Shown here: positions 48,869 through 57,375 of the stretch, in pieces
How positions within the stretch are numbered: the first letter of the stretch is position 1
Layout: each line of letters begins with the position of its first letter
Source: Flavobacterium sp. ALD4
Lineage (GTDB): Bacteria > Bacteroidota > Bacteroidia > Flavobacteriales > Flavobacteriaceae
Direction: 5' to 3'
Assembly (NCBI RefSeq): GCF_002836475.1
Contig: NZ_PJBJ01000023.1
Span: forward strand, 248,001-312,000
Length of the DNA stretch: 64,000 bases
Notes under the pieces: model-generated
Told to the model about the DNA's origin: nothing
The model's input: only the letters and a program-made list of their open reading frames with translations
Database searches by the model: none
Translations under genes and position numbers: made by a program

Positions 48869-49297
48869 TTATTTGACTCTATACCAATATTGGGTTCTTC
48901 CCAATAAAGCAAAGCCGATATAACCACGTACTTTAAGTTTATCTTTTGATTCTAACGTAATGAAACATTTGTATACTTTTCCGTTTTTAGGATCTAAAAT
49001 TTTTCCTGAGTTATATTCGTTCCCATCTTTTTTAAGCCCCTTTATAACTGTTAACCCTATAACAGGCTTATTCGTATCTTCTCCTTCACAGTCAATACAA
49101 CGGTCTTTTCTATGACTTGCGTCAAAGATTTCAAGTACTTTTCCATAAATTTTTCCAGATTTCTCATAAATTTCTACGACTGATTTTTCCTCACCGGATT
49201 GATCATCTATAGTTTTCCATTTCCCAACAACTCCTTGACCTTGAGCGTAAAACAATGTCGATACAAACAGCAATACGAATGTGATACTTTTTTTCAT
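48869..49297 (-). CDS. DUF2147-family exported protein
   Basis: A 142-residue protein with a signal peptide (KSITFVLLFVSTLFYAQ) and the DUF2147 pattern: GVVGKWKTIDDQSGEEKSVV, GKIYGKVLEIF, DRCIDCEG, IGLTVIKGLKKDGNEY, GKILDPKNGKVYKCFITLE and LKVRGYIGFALLGRTQYWYR. These are small lipocalin-like beta-barrels of the periplasm. The CIDC pair could form a disulfide. The role is unknown. It precedes priA on the same strand. Confidence 0.93.
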   Translation of the reverse strand: MKKSITFVLLFVSTLFYAQGQGVVGKWKTIDDQSGEEKSVVEIYEKSGKIYGKVLEIFDASHRKDRCIDCEGEDTNKPVIGLTVIKGLKKDGNEYNSGKILDPKNGKVYKCFITLESKDKLKVRGYIGFALLGRTQYWYRVK

Positions 49298-49437
49298 AAT
49301 TTTTTTTTGTAAGTCAAATGCAGAAAAAACCTATTCCTAATTTATAATTTGAAGCTTGTTGTTCACAACCAGTAGATTTCGCTGTTGCTACAGAAGCTAA
49401 TTTTTATCAAACATACTATAAAATTAGTAAAAATCAT

Positions 49438-50370
49438 TTAGATTAATTTAATAATATTATTTCTTTTCAAGTTAGTTATTGCAGCATTTAACTCAAAACC
49501 GAGAAGTAAAATCATGCAGTTAATCCAGATATAGAACATAACAATTAATAAAGTCCCTATAGAGCCATAAAGTTGATTGTACTGAGAAAATTGGATTACC
49601 CAGATTCCAAAAAAATAAGAAATAATGATGGTCCAAATTGTAGTAAAGACAGAACCAATTGATATGAAGGCCCTTGTTTTGTCATGCTTTGTTCCAAACT
49701 TGAAAAGTACTGAGGTCGTAATTAAAATCATCATAATTAAAAAACCATACCGTCCGATAATAATCAATGGAATTTGTTCATTTAATACTTGATTAGCCGT
49801 TAATTTATGAATAAACACTTCAAAAACAACAATAACCCCCACAGTAACCAAGAGCAACATTGATAAAAACACTGACATGCCTACCGCAATAAAATATTGC
49901 CGAAAAAAGCCTCGCTTTACCAATACATGCCTTGAATTTTCAAATCCTCCCAAAATAGCGTTTAATCCATTAGCCATCAGGAAAATAGACAATATGAAAC
50001 CCGTGGACAACAAACCGGAGTTACTGTTATGAAGGATATCATTCACTATGTTTTCAATCGCATAAAACGTATTTGGGGGAACACCTTCAGATACAAATTT
50101 CAAGAAATCCTGTTGAAACCCTTCAATAGGAATGTATGGGATAAGGTTAAAAATAAACAGCGCAAATGGGAATAAAGCCATAAAAAAACTGAACGCAATC
50201 GAACCGGCCCTATTAGACAAAGCCCCTTCGGCAATACCGATGATATATAATTCAAGTAAATCATAAAGAGGCAAGCCTCCCAACCACTTTAATTTAACGC
50301 CTTTTAAATAATGGGCAAAATTACGCAGCAGCGGGATTCTATTTATTCTTTCTTCAATTTCTTGACTCAT
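49438..50370 (-). CDS. YihY/BrkB-family inner membrane protein
   Basis: A 310-residue membrane protein with about six TM helices. Signatures are IGIAEGALSNRAGSIAFSFF, ALFPFALFIFNLIPYIP, FILSIFLMANGLNAILGGFE and SVFTTIWTIIISYFFGIWV, then QYNQLYGSIGTLLIVMFYIW. This matches the YihY (formerly RNase BN/BrkB) family, whose transport or structural role is not settled. It is transcribed after nadC with a 56-base gap containing a palindromic element (50388-50403). Confidence 0.92.
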   Translation of the reverse strand: MSQEIEERINRIPLLRNFAHYLKGVKLKWLGGLPLYDLLELYIIGIAEGALSNRAGSIAFSFFMALFPFALFIFNLIPYIPIEGFQQDFLKFVSEGVPPNTFYAIENIVNDILHNSNSGLLSTGFILSIFLMANGLNAILGGFENSRHVLVKRGFFRQYFIAVGMSVFLSMLLLVTVGVIVVFEVFIHKLTANQVLNEQIPLIIIGRYGFLIMMILITTSVLFKFGTKHDKTRAFISIGSVFTTIWTIIISYFFGIWVIQFSQYNQLYGSIGTLLIVMFYIWINCMILLLGFELNAAITNLKRNNIIKLI

Positions 50371-50387
50371 TCGATTCAGATTATAGC

Positions 50388-50403
50388 CCCGATAACTATC
50401 GGG
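50388..50403. repeat. Short palindromic element (CCCGATA/TATCGGG)
   Basis: CCCGATA and TATCGGG separated by AC form a tight hairpin between nadC and the YihY gene. Elements of this form recur between genes in Flavobacterium genomes, from memory. A related one (TGTCCCGA/TCGGGACA) is at 60797-60816. Confidence 0.55.
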
Positions 50404-50426
50404 ATCAGGTTGCGAAAACCGCTAAT

Positions 50427-51284
50427 TTATATCGCTTTTAAACTCAAATCCATATTATATACAGAATGTGTTAAGGCACCCGAAGATATGTAATTCACGC
50501 CACATTCCGCATATGCTCTTATGGTTTCTTCATTAATATTTCCGGAGGATTCCGTTAAGCTTTGATCCCCGATAAAAAGTACTGCTTTTCTGGTCATTTC
50601 ATAATCAAAGTTATCCAATAATATCCTGTAAACCCCGCCACAGGCAACTATTTCTTTAACCTCACTTAAGTCTCTGGCTTCCACTATGATTTTCAAATCC
50701 AGTTCTTTCTCCTTGAGATAGGTTTTGGTTTTAGCGATAGCCGAAGCGATTCCGCCTGCAAAGTCAATATGGTTGTCTTTGAGCATAATCATATCATACA
50801 AGGCAAAACGATGGTTCTCGCCTCCACCTAGTTTCACAGCCCATTTCTCGGCTACTCGAAAACTGGGTGTCGTTTTACGGGTGTCTAAGATTTTGGTATT
50901 CGTTCCTTCCAGTAATTTGACAAAACTGTTGGTTTTAGTTGCAATGGCCGACATCCGTTGCATCGAGTTCAGCACCATTCTTTCCGCTTTGAGGATCGAT
51001 TGAGAACTACCTGAAACATGAAACACCACATCGCCGTATTTTACGGGCATGCCATCGACTATAAAAGTCTCTATCGTTAAATTAGGGTCTATGTAATGAA
51101 ATATCATTTTGGAAAATTCAACACCGGCAATAATCCCGTTGTCTTTGACCAACAACTTTGCTTTTCCTTGTGCTGAAGACGGAATACAAGCCAGTGAACT
51201 ATGGTCGCCATCGCCCACGTCTTCTCGGATGGCATTTGCAATCAGTATCTGTAACTCGTTTTTAAATTGTGCTTCGCTAATCAT
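50427..51284 (-). CDS. nadC: Carboxylating nicotinate-nucleotide diphosphorylase
   Basis: A 285-residue quinolinate phosphoribosyltransferase of de novo NAD synthesis. Elements: AIREDVGDGDHSSLACIPS, KDNGIIAGVEF, MVLNSMQRMSAIATKTN, DTRKTTPSFRVAEKWAVKLG, GGENHRFALYDMIMLKDNHI, IIVEARDLSEV and SSGNINEETIRAYAECGVNY. Length is normal. Other nad genes are not in the window. It is followed by the YihY gene. Confidence 0.97.
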   Translation of the reverse strand: MISEAQFKNELQILIANAIREDVGDGDHSSLACIPSSAQGKAKLLVKDNGIIAGVEFSKMIFHYIDPNLTIETFIVDGMPVKYGDVVFHVSGSSQSILKAERMVLNSMQRMSAIATKTNSFVKLLEGTNTKILDTRKTTPSFRVAEKWAVKLGGGENHRFALYDMIMLKDNHIDFAGGIASAIAKTKTYLKEKELDLKIIVEARDLSEVKEIVACGGVYRILLDNFDYEMTRKAVLFIGDQSLTESSGNINEETIRAYAECGVNYISSGALTHSVYNMDLSLKAI

Positions 51285-51612
51285 TTTTAAAGGAAATTTA
51301 TATACTGCTAAAGTAGGCTATTTTTATTACATTGAAAATTTGTATTCCCTATTGATGCAGAGTTCGCGAGATTAAGGGGCTTGCAACAGCAAAAATGTTG
51401 CGAATGAAAAAGCAGCAACCTCACAAAGAACGAACTACAAATTAACTGAAACCTACTTTAGCTGAAACGGATTAATTATTTATCATGTAGCATTTATTAT
51501 TGTGAAATAAGTACTAAAAAGCATTCCGTGACAATTGTAAGAAAAGCATAGCGGTAAAGGATTTTAGTTATTTCGATATATATATATTAATTTAGTACCC
51601 AACCTTCCCGTT
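51285..51612. other. Intergenic region between divergent nadC and DUF2254 genes
   Basis: About 330 bases without a gene. It holds a small GCAACA/TGTTGC hairpin (51383-51401) and a T/A alternating stretch (51577-51590). TAATTTAG nearby is one base off the -7 consensus for the DUF2254 gene. No RNA gene or longer repeat was recognised. Confidence 0.5.
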
Positions 51613-52875
51613 ATGAACGAAAAAGTACTTTTCACAATGAATCGCATCACAGAAAAATTATGGTTCAGACCATTGATTTTTTGTGTGCTCTCCATCTTGG
51701 GAGCGCTAATTGCGCAAGTAGCTGATAGTACGCGTCTTCATGAATTAGTTCCCAAAATAAATGCGGAATCCTTGGCAACATTACTCGGTACTATCTCAGC
51801 AAGTATGTTAGTAATTTCCATTTTTGCAGTGGGCTCCATGGTTTCAGCATTTTCGGCTGCCAGTAATACGGCCACTCCTCGCTCTTTTAAATTAATCATT
51901 GCCGATGATGTTTCGCAAAATGCTCTTTCTGTCTTTATTGGTTCCTTTATCTATAGTATTGTGGCTACGGTGGCTTTAAAAAATGGCTACTACGGAGTAG
52001 CAGGGAACTTTACTTTATTTATATTTACACTTTTGTTCTTTGCACTGGTTATACTTACTTTTTTACGATGGGTAGAGCGTATCTCGCGATTGGGACGCAT
52101 GGAACATACCATTAAATTAGTTGAAGAGGCCACCGAAAATGCGATAAAAACCCGACTAAAGTTCCCTACGCTAAACGGAATCACTATTAATCCAAATCAA
52201 GAAAAAGGCACCGCCGTTTATGGTAATATTACGGGTTATGTCCAGCAAGTATACATGTCTAACTTACAGGGAATTGCAGAGAAACTAGATGCCCTGATTA
52301 CAATAAACGCAATTCCCGGAACTTTTTCTGCCATCGACAAGCCCTTGTTTTATATCTTGGCACAAAAAAACACGACCACTGAGGCTGATTACAATGATAT
52401 GAGGAAAGCATTTGTTATCGGCAATATGCGGTATTTTGATGAGGATCCACGTTTTGGGTTTATCACTTTAAGCGAAATCGCGAGTCGTGCTTTGTCTCCT
52501 GCAGTCAATGACCCTGGTACGGCAATCCAGATAATCACCAGTCATGTGCGTTTATTTTCTTTATGGGCTGAACCGGTTGAACCGAAAAAAGAAGAAAAAA
52601 AAGTGTATGACCGTATTGCCGTTCCGGAGCTTGCAATTGGAGATCTATTTGAAGATGCGTTTAGACCCATAGCCCGAGACGGGGCGGGAAACATTGAAGT
52701 GATGATCAGACTTCAAAAAGCCCTTAACAGCGTATATGCCATCGATAATTCCTCCATGAAAATAGCCGCGATGCATCATTCATATGAATCTTTTGAAAGG
52801 TCTGAAATAGCGATGAAGCTTAGAGGAGATCTTAATCAATTGAAAAGAGAGAGTTTATTTACCAAACAATTATAA
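51613..52875 (+). CDS. DUF2254-family membrane protein
   Basis: A 420-residue membrane protein with about four TM helices in the first 160 residues (LIFCVLSILGALIAQVA, LGTISASMLVISIFAVGSM, VFIGSFIYSIVATVALK, FTLFIFTLLFFALVILTFL). A large cytoplasmic C-terminal part carries the DUF2254 signatures FGFITLSEIASRALSPAVND and PGTAIQIITSHVRL. The function is unknown. ATG 51613 was used; ATG at 51637 is also possible. An MscS-type channel gene follows 38 bases later, so the two are probably co-transcribed. Confidence 0.9.
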   Translation: MNEKVLFTMNRITEKLWFRPLIFCVLSILGALIAQVADSTRLHELVPKINAESLATLLGTISASMLVISIFAVGSMVSAFSAASNTATPRSFKLIIADDVSQNALSVFIGSFIYSIVATVALKNGYYGVAGNFTLFIFTLLFFALVILTFLRWVERISRLGRMEHTIKLVEEATENAIKTRLKFPTLNGITINPNQEKGTAVYGNITGYVQQVYMSNLQGIAEKLDALITINAIPGTFSAIDKPLFYILAQKNTTTEADYNDMRKAFVIGNMRYFDEDPRFGFITLSEIASRALSPAVNDPGTAIQIITSHVRLFSLWAEPVEPKKEEKKVYDRIAVPELAIGDLFEDAFRPIARDGAGNIEVMIRLQKALNSVYAIDNSSMKIAAMHHSYESFERSEIAMKLRGDLNQLKRESLFTKQL

Positions 52876-52913
52876 AAAAACACTGTTTTTATTACCTTTA
52901 ACGGAACCAATTT

Positions 52914-54857
52914 ATGCAACACCAATATACTACACATCACAAAAATACTTTTCCTGCGTTTTGGAATCAAAACGTATTGGGTTGTACTGTTCAGAAAATA
53001 AAAACCCTTCTGACAGCTATTTTTTTCCTCTTTGTTTCAACCGTAGCCTTCTCTCAAAATGAAAGCAGCGCTAAAAAAAATGATTCCATAAACACTTCGC
53101 TAATTCAGGAGTTCAATAAAAAACTATCCGTTATAGAAGGGCAGCGCATCAAAGATTCCATCACAAAGGCGGAACTGGAAACGCAACTGCTGTCTTTAAA
53201 AACAACCGATAATCTCAAAAAAGAAGACCTAGAAAAACAGTTGTTAGCATTGCACGAAAAAGAATCCCTTCGCCTTGCTCAAAAAAAAGCACAAATCGAT
53301 TCGTTGCGTCTTACCGCCAAAGGCTATCCGGTGACTGGATTCTTTAATGATACGTTGTTCACTGTTTACACTAAATTAGGGAGCTTCTCGGCTAAGGACA
53401 GAGCCGATGCTATCAGTGTTCGAATAAAAAATATTGCGGATCAATTGGAATTCAATTTAGACTCCATCAAAATCGCAGAAGCAGAAACGACTTTTGATTT
53501 AGTGAATGGCGAAAGCATTATCATGAGCATTTCAGAAAATGACGCGCTTTGGAACAATACTACAAAACAGGAATTAGCCCAGAAATACAAAGTACTGATT
53601 AGTGCCGCTATTATCAAATATGAAAACGAAATCAGCGTGTCCATATTGGCAAAAGAAATTGGACTAGCCTTGCTCGTCCTAATTATCATGTTTGTATTAA
53701 TTTCGTATTTAAAAAAGTTTTTTAATTGGACAGCATCTAAACTCAAACTGCAGGAAGACAAGCGAATCCACGGGATCAAAATTAGGAACTTCATTTTATT
53801 TGATGCCAAGCAGCAGGTAAATGCATTACTGAACGTTAATACAGTTTTAAAGTGGCTGTTAATCGCATTATTGGTTTACATAGCCTTACCCATTCTCTTC
53901 GGAATTTTTCCATGGACCAAAGGCTTTGCTTCTACCCTTTTTGGATATATCCTAAATCCCCTTAAAAAGATGGGACTCGGTTTTTGGAATTACCTGCCTG
54001 ATTTGATTACGGTATTGGTTATTATTTTGGTGTTCCGCTATGTATTAAAAGGGATTCACTACCTTAAAAACGAAATTGAAAAAGGAAATTTAGAATTGCC
54101 CGGCTTTTATCCAGATTGGGCAAACCCTACCTACCAGATTGTTCGTGTCATTGTTTTTGCTTTCATGTTAATCGTGATTTTCCCCTATCTTCCAGGAAGT
54201 GATTCACCCATATTTAGAGGCGTTTCTGTTTTCTTGGGGTTCCTTTTTACCTTTGGTTCAGCAGGATCACTTTCTAATATTATTGCCGGTTTGATACTCA
54301 CGTACATGCGTTTGTTTAAAATTGGTGATCGAGTAAAAATCGGGGAAGTAGTAGGAGATGTCATCGAAAAATCATTATTGGTCACGCGAATACGGACCAT
54401 TAAAAACGAAATTATATCTATTCCTAACTCGACCGTAATGAGTAGCCATACCATCAATTATAGCAGTGATGCTCCTGAAAAAGGGTTAATTATCCACTCC
54501 ACAATAACCATTGGTTACGATGTGCCCTGGAAGGACATGCATCAGGCATTGATTGATGCCGCCTCCAAAACGGCATTGGTTTTACCAGAACCTACACCTT
54601 TTGTGTTACAAACCAGCCTTGATGATTTCTATGTCTCTTATCAGATTAATGCGTATGTCAAAGAGCCTAACAAACAGGCGGTAATCTACTCTGATCTGCA
54701 TCAAAATATCCAGGATGTGTGTAACGAAAGAGGGATTGAAATTATGTCGCCACATTATCGTGCTGCTAGAGACGGAAACAGGACCACGATTCCCGAAAAT
54801 TATTTGGATAAACAGTATCAAGCGCCTCCGTTTAGTGTAAAATTCAATAAAGAGTAA
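52914..54857 (+). CDS. MscS-family mechanosensitive channel with N-terminal coiled coil
   Basis: A 647-residue inner-membrane protein. A hydrophobic signal segment ends near VSTVAFSQ, about residue 44, after an unusually long N-terminus. A roughly 150-residue coiled-coil-like periplasmic region rich in Lys, Glu and Leu follows. TM segments are near residues 245-265, 310-330, 360-385, 405-425 and 430-460. The MscS core is IAGLILTYMRLFKIGDRVKI (pore helix and beta domain), VTRIRTIKNEIISIPNSTVM and HTINYSSDAPEKG, followed by the alpha/beta C-terminal domain. It is likely a safety valve in osmotic downshift. It follows DUF2254 closely. Confidence 0.92.
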   Translation: MQHQYTTHHKNTFPAFWNQNVLGCTVQKIKTLLTAIFFLFVSTVAFSQNESSAKKNDSINTSLIQEFNKKLSVIEGQRIKDSITKAELETQLLSLKTTDNLKKEDLEKQLLALHEKESLRLAQKKAQIDSLRLTAKGYPVTGFFNDTLFTVYTKLGSFSAKDRADAISVRIKNIADQLEFNLDSIKIAEAETTFDLVNGESIIMSISENDALWNNTTKQELAQKYKVLISAAIIKYENEISVSILAKEIGLALLVLIIMFVLISYLKKFFNWTASKLKLQEDKRIHGIKIRNFILFDAKQQVNALLNVNTVLKWLLIALLVYIALPILFGIFPWTKGFASTLFGYILNPLKKMGLGFWNYLPDLITVLVIILVFRYVLKGIHYLKNEIEKGNLELPGFYPDWANPTYQIVRVIVFAFMLIVIFPYLPGSDSPIFRGVSVFLGFLFTFGSAGSLSNIIAGLILTYMRLFKIGDRVKIGEVVGDVIEKSLLVTRIRTIKNEIISIPNSTVMSSHTINYSSDAPEKGLIIHSTITIGYDVPWKDMHQALIDAASKTALVLPEPTPFVLQTSLDDFYVSYQINAYVKEPNKQAVIYSDLHQNIQDVCNERGIEIMSPHYRAARDGNRTTIPENYLDKQYQAPPFSVKFNKE

Positions 54858-54893
54858 TTTATTACGGCTATTTTTTTTATACGTTTAATCGCT

Positions 54894-54901
54894 TATATTT
54901 G
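54894..54901 (+). promoter_or_regulatory. -7 element upstream of the adenosine deaminase gene
   Basis: TATATTTG matches TAnnTTTG, 129 bases before the deaminase ATG. This leaves an unusually long leader that contains a small ORF (54942-55034). Confidence 0.45.
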
Positions 54902-54941
54902 CCTCCAATTTATTCTGAATGGAATACTTAGGATCTATCTA

Positions 54942-55034
54942 ATGGTTCATAAAGGTCGACTCAGGCGCCCAAAACGAATTCCTGTACTGGAATTTTACCG
55001 GTATTTATCGGAACCACAAAAACATACACTATGA
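54942..55034 (+). CDS. Possible 30-residue basic leader ORF
   Basis: ATG 54942 opens a 30-codon frame ending in TGA 55032-55034, which overlaps the deaminase start as ATGA. The peptide is strongly basic (KGRLRRPKRIP). A frame of this length can arise by chance, so it is offered as a candidate leader peptide for translational coupling, not as a proven gene. Confidence 0.25.
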   Translation: MVHKGRLRRPKRIPVLEFYRYLSEPQKHTL

Positions 55035-56449
55035 AATTAATTTATACGCTTCTTTTTTCGGCACTGCTGAACCTAAGCTATTCCCAACCCCCTAGCCTTT
55101 ATTTAGAGAAAATCAGGAATAATGAGGCCGAACTGACGGCTTTCTTTTCCCAAATGCCAAAAGGAGGCGATTTACACCATCATTTTAGTGGTTCCATCTA
55201 TGCCGAACCTATATTAGAAGATGCTATCGCTGAGGATTTTTACCTCAATACCACCACAATGGAAGTACTAAAGGAAAAGCCTGCCGCTGGAAACTGGGAG
55301 AAATTCTCTGCGCTCGATACCCGAGGTGAACTGGGTGCTTACAAACAACGAATAATGGAAAAATGGTCAATCAAAGATTATAATGAGGTGAGTTATCCTT
55401 CGGACAAATTGTTTTTTGAGTCTTTTGGAAAATTCAGTCCAGCCATCGTGGGACATTTTGGCGAAGGTTTATTGGAACTAAAAAACAGGGCTATCAAGGA
55501 AAACGTAAGTTATATCGAAACCGAATTCTCGACTATCCCTTTAAAAATCAATACCGCTGACCTATTTGGTTTTAATAGCCAATTAAGACAACTAGCATAC
55601 AACAGAAACGAAAAAGGAATTAAATCGCTTCTTGATACGCTGTACAGTGTGATGTTAAAAAGAAATGCGGCAGCAGACGCCAAGGATTTCAACACGAACT
55701 TTGTGGCGAAACTGCATAATGATTTAAAAATTGATGACACCCGTTTCACCATGCGCTATCAAAATTTTGTGTTGCGTTTTATGGAACCGGTGGATTTATT
55801 CAAAAATTTAGTAGTAGCTTTTATCTCTGCAGACAGCAGTCCACTTATGGCTGGCGTAAATATTGTTTCCCCGGAAGACGGTGAAACCTCCATGAAAGAT
55901 TACTGGTTGCACATGGTAATGTTCAACTATTGCCATACTAAATTTCCTGATGTAAAATACTCCATGCATGCGGGCGAACTTACCTTGGGACTGGTTCAAC
56001 CTGAAGATCTGACCTCGCATATTAATGATGCTGTTTATACGGCTCAAGCCAATCGCATTGGTCACGGAGTTGACATGGCTTATGAAGATAAATCATACGA
56101 ATTATTGCGCTATATGGCAAAAAATAAGGTGGCTGTCGAAATTAATCTAGCCAGTAACGAATTCATTTTGAAAGTCAAAGAAAACCGCCATCCTATATCG
56201 CTATACAGAGCATTTGGAGTTCCCATCGTTATCAGTACAGATGATGCCGGAATATTAAGAACTAATATGACCGAGCAATATGTCTTATTGGCCAATAGAT
56301 ACAAGGACGTATCCTATGCAGATATCAAGCAATATGTATACAACAGTATTAATTATAGCTTTATAAAGGACATAAACGTGAAGAAAGAATTAATAAAGGA
56401 CCTAGACAGTCGTTTTACTGCTTTCGAGGCTAATTTCCCTTTAAAATAG
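55031..56449 (+). CDS. Secreted adenosine deaminase-family protein
   Basis: A 472-residue amidohydrolase with a signal peptide (KLIYTLLFSALLNLSYSQ), hence exported, unlike cytoplasmic Add. Metal and catalytic sites: the HxH motif at residues 49-51 in GGDLHHHFSGS, MHAGEL (His and Glu), GHGVDMA and the metal Asp pair in ISTDDAGI. Length is greater than classical adenosine deaminase (about 340), with an insert of about 130 residues after the HxH motif, like growth-factor-type (ADGF/CECR1) enzymes. It probably deaminates extracellular adenosine or a related nucleoside, possibly following the exported 5'-nucleotidase pair at 35.9-37.7 kb. Confidence 0.92.
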   Translation: MKLIYTLLFSALLNLSYSQPPSLYLEKIRNNEAELTAFFSQMPKGGDLHHHFSGSIYAEPILEDAIAEDFYLNTTTMEVLKEKPAAGNWEKFSALDTRGELGAYKQRIMEKWSIKDYNEVSYPSDKLFFESFGKFSPAIVGHFGEGLLELKNRAIKENVSYIETEFSTIPLKINTADLFGFNSQLRQLAYNRNEKGIKSLLDTLYSVMLKRNAAADAKDFNTNFVAKLHNDLKIDDTRFTMRYQNFVLRFMEPVDLFKNLVVAFISADSSPLMAGVNIVSPEDGETSMKDYWLHMVMFNYCHTKFPDVKYSMHAGELTLGLVQPEDLTSHINDAVYTAQANRIGHGVDMAYEDKSYELLRYMAKNKVAVEINLASNEFILKVKENRHPISLYRAFGVPIVISTDDAGILRTNMTEQYVLLANRYKDVSYADIKQYVYNSINYSFIKDINVKKELIKDLDSRFTAFEANFPLK

Positions 56450-56492
56450 ACAGTTGTACTAAGATTCTCTTCTCATTTAAATTAAATCAATT

Positions 56493-56801
56493 ATGATTCT
56501 AGAAACCGCTATTCGTTATGTGAAGAAAGGAGAAGAGCAGCAATTTGAACACGATTTTAAAATTGGGAGACAATACATCTGTTTAATTGACGGTTATCTT
56601 GGGCACAGTTTAAGAAAATGCGTCGAGTACGAAAATAAGTACTAACTTCTTGTGGATTGGGAAAAGTTGGAAGACCATATCCTCGGCTTTGTAACATCAG
56701 AACAGTATTTAGAACGGAAAAAATTACTCCATCATTATTACGATTCGTTTCCTGTTACAGAGCATTACGAAATTGTTTTAGGAAAGATAAAATTAGCCTA
56801 A
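56493..56801 (+). pseudogene. Antibiotic biosynthesis monooxygenase-like gene with one nonsense codon
   Basis: The frame from ATG 56493 to TAA 56799-56801 is 102 codons, the normal size of an ABM-domain protein: MILETAIRYVKKGEEQQFEH, ICLIDGYLGHSLRKCVE, then LLVDWEKLEDHILGF, EQYLERKKLLHHYYDSFP, TEHYEIVL. Codon 51 is TAA (56643-56645), where family members have a hydrophobic residue before LLVDW; TTA to TAA would explain it. No indel is seen. Family members are small dimeric ferredoxin-fold oxygenases or quinol-modifying enzymes. It lies just upstream of rlmH. Confidence 0.82.
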
Positions 56802-56859
56802 TTGAAAAGCTTGATCTAATACCATATTGCGCCCCAGCGCATCCCAAATAAAGTTAAAA

Positions 56860-57333
56860 ATGAATATCAAACTCATCGCCATTGGTAAAACCGATAATAA
56901 AGCATTACAATCCTTGATTGATGATTACACCAAGCGGTTGTCATTTTACATTAGGTTTGACCTAGAGGTAATTCCTGATATCAAGAACGTAAAAAACTTA
57001 TCTGAAAGTCAGCAAAAAGAGAAGGAAGGTGAATTGATTTTGGCAAAAATATCCCCTACCGACCAATTGATTTTATTGGATGAAAACGGGAAAACCTTTT
57101 CGAGTGTAGGGTTCTCCGAACAATTACAAAAGAAGATGAACTCTGGCGTAAAAACTTTGGTATTTGTCATTGGAGGTCCTTATGGTTTCTCGGATACGGT
57201 CTACGCCAAGGCACAGGGGAAAATATCACTTTCGTTAATGACCTTTTCTCACCAAATGGTACGTTTATTTTTTATCGAGCAATTGTATCGCGGATTCACG
57301 ATTTTGAAGAATGAACCTTATCATCACCAGTAG
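56860..57333 (+). CDS. rlmH: 23S rRNA (pseudouridine1915-N3) methyltransferase RlmH
   Basis: About 157 residues, full-length SPOUT methyltransferase that methylates pseudouridine 1915 in helix 69 of 23S rRNA. Signatures: IKLIAIGKT, YTKRLSFYI, EGELILAKI, LILLDENGKTFSSVGFSE, the knot region VFVIGGPYGFSD and SLSLMTFSHQMVRLFFIEQL and YRGFTILKNEPYHH at the end. ATG 56860 gives the usual start. The 3' end is repeated at 59164-59200, and a 12-base block after the stop is repeated too. This is the same gene end used as SCC attachment site in staphylococci. Confidence 0.97.
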   Translation: MNIKLIAIGKTDNKALQSLIDDYTKRLSFYIRFDLEVIPDIKNVKNLSESQQKEKEGELILAKISPTDQLILLDENGKTFSSVGFSEQLQKKMNSGVKTLVFVIGGPYGFSDTVYAKAQGKISLSLMTFSHQMVRLFFIEQLYRGFTILKNEPYHHQ

Positions 57334-57375
57334 AGAAAAGTATTCAGTGTTCAGTCTAAAGTATTTTTAGTGTTC
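57295..57375 (+). repeat. Left copy of the rlmH-end direct repeat
   Basis: TTCACGATTTTGAAGAA (57295-57311), GAACC and CATCA of the rlmH end, then TTTTTAGTGTTC (57364-57375), recur in the same order at 59164-59237. The left copy spans the last 39 bases of rlmH and the last codons of the converging oxidoreductase gene. Confidence 0.7.

Noticed and set aside
51383..51401. GCAACA/TGTTGC hairpin as a terminator or RNA gene
   Set aside because: Only 6 bp with a 7-base A-rich loop and no T run; too weak to call.
54902..55030. Possible purine riboswitch in the long leader of the deaminase gene
   Set aside because: The conserved purine-aptamer loop and junction bases were not found. Only a small ORF and unstructured sequence are visible.
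56657..56851. 64-codon forward frame before rlmH
   Set aside because: It is out of frame with the clear ABM-type coding sequence at 56493-56801 and only shadows it.
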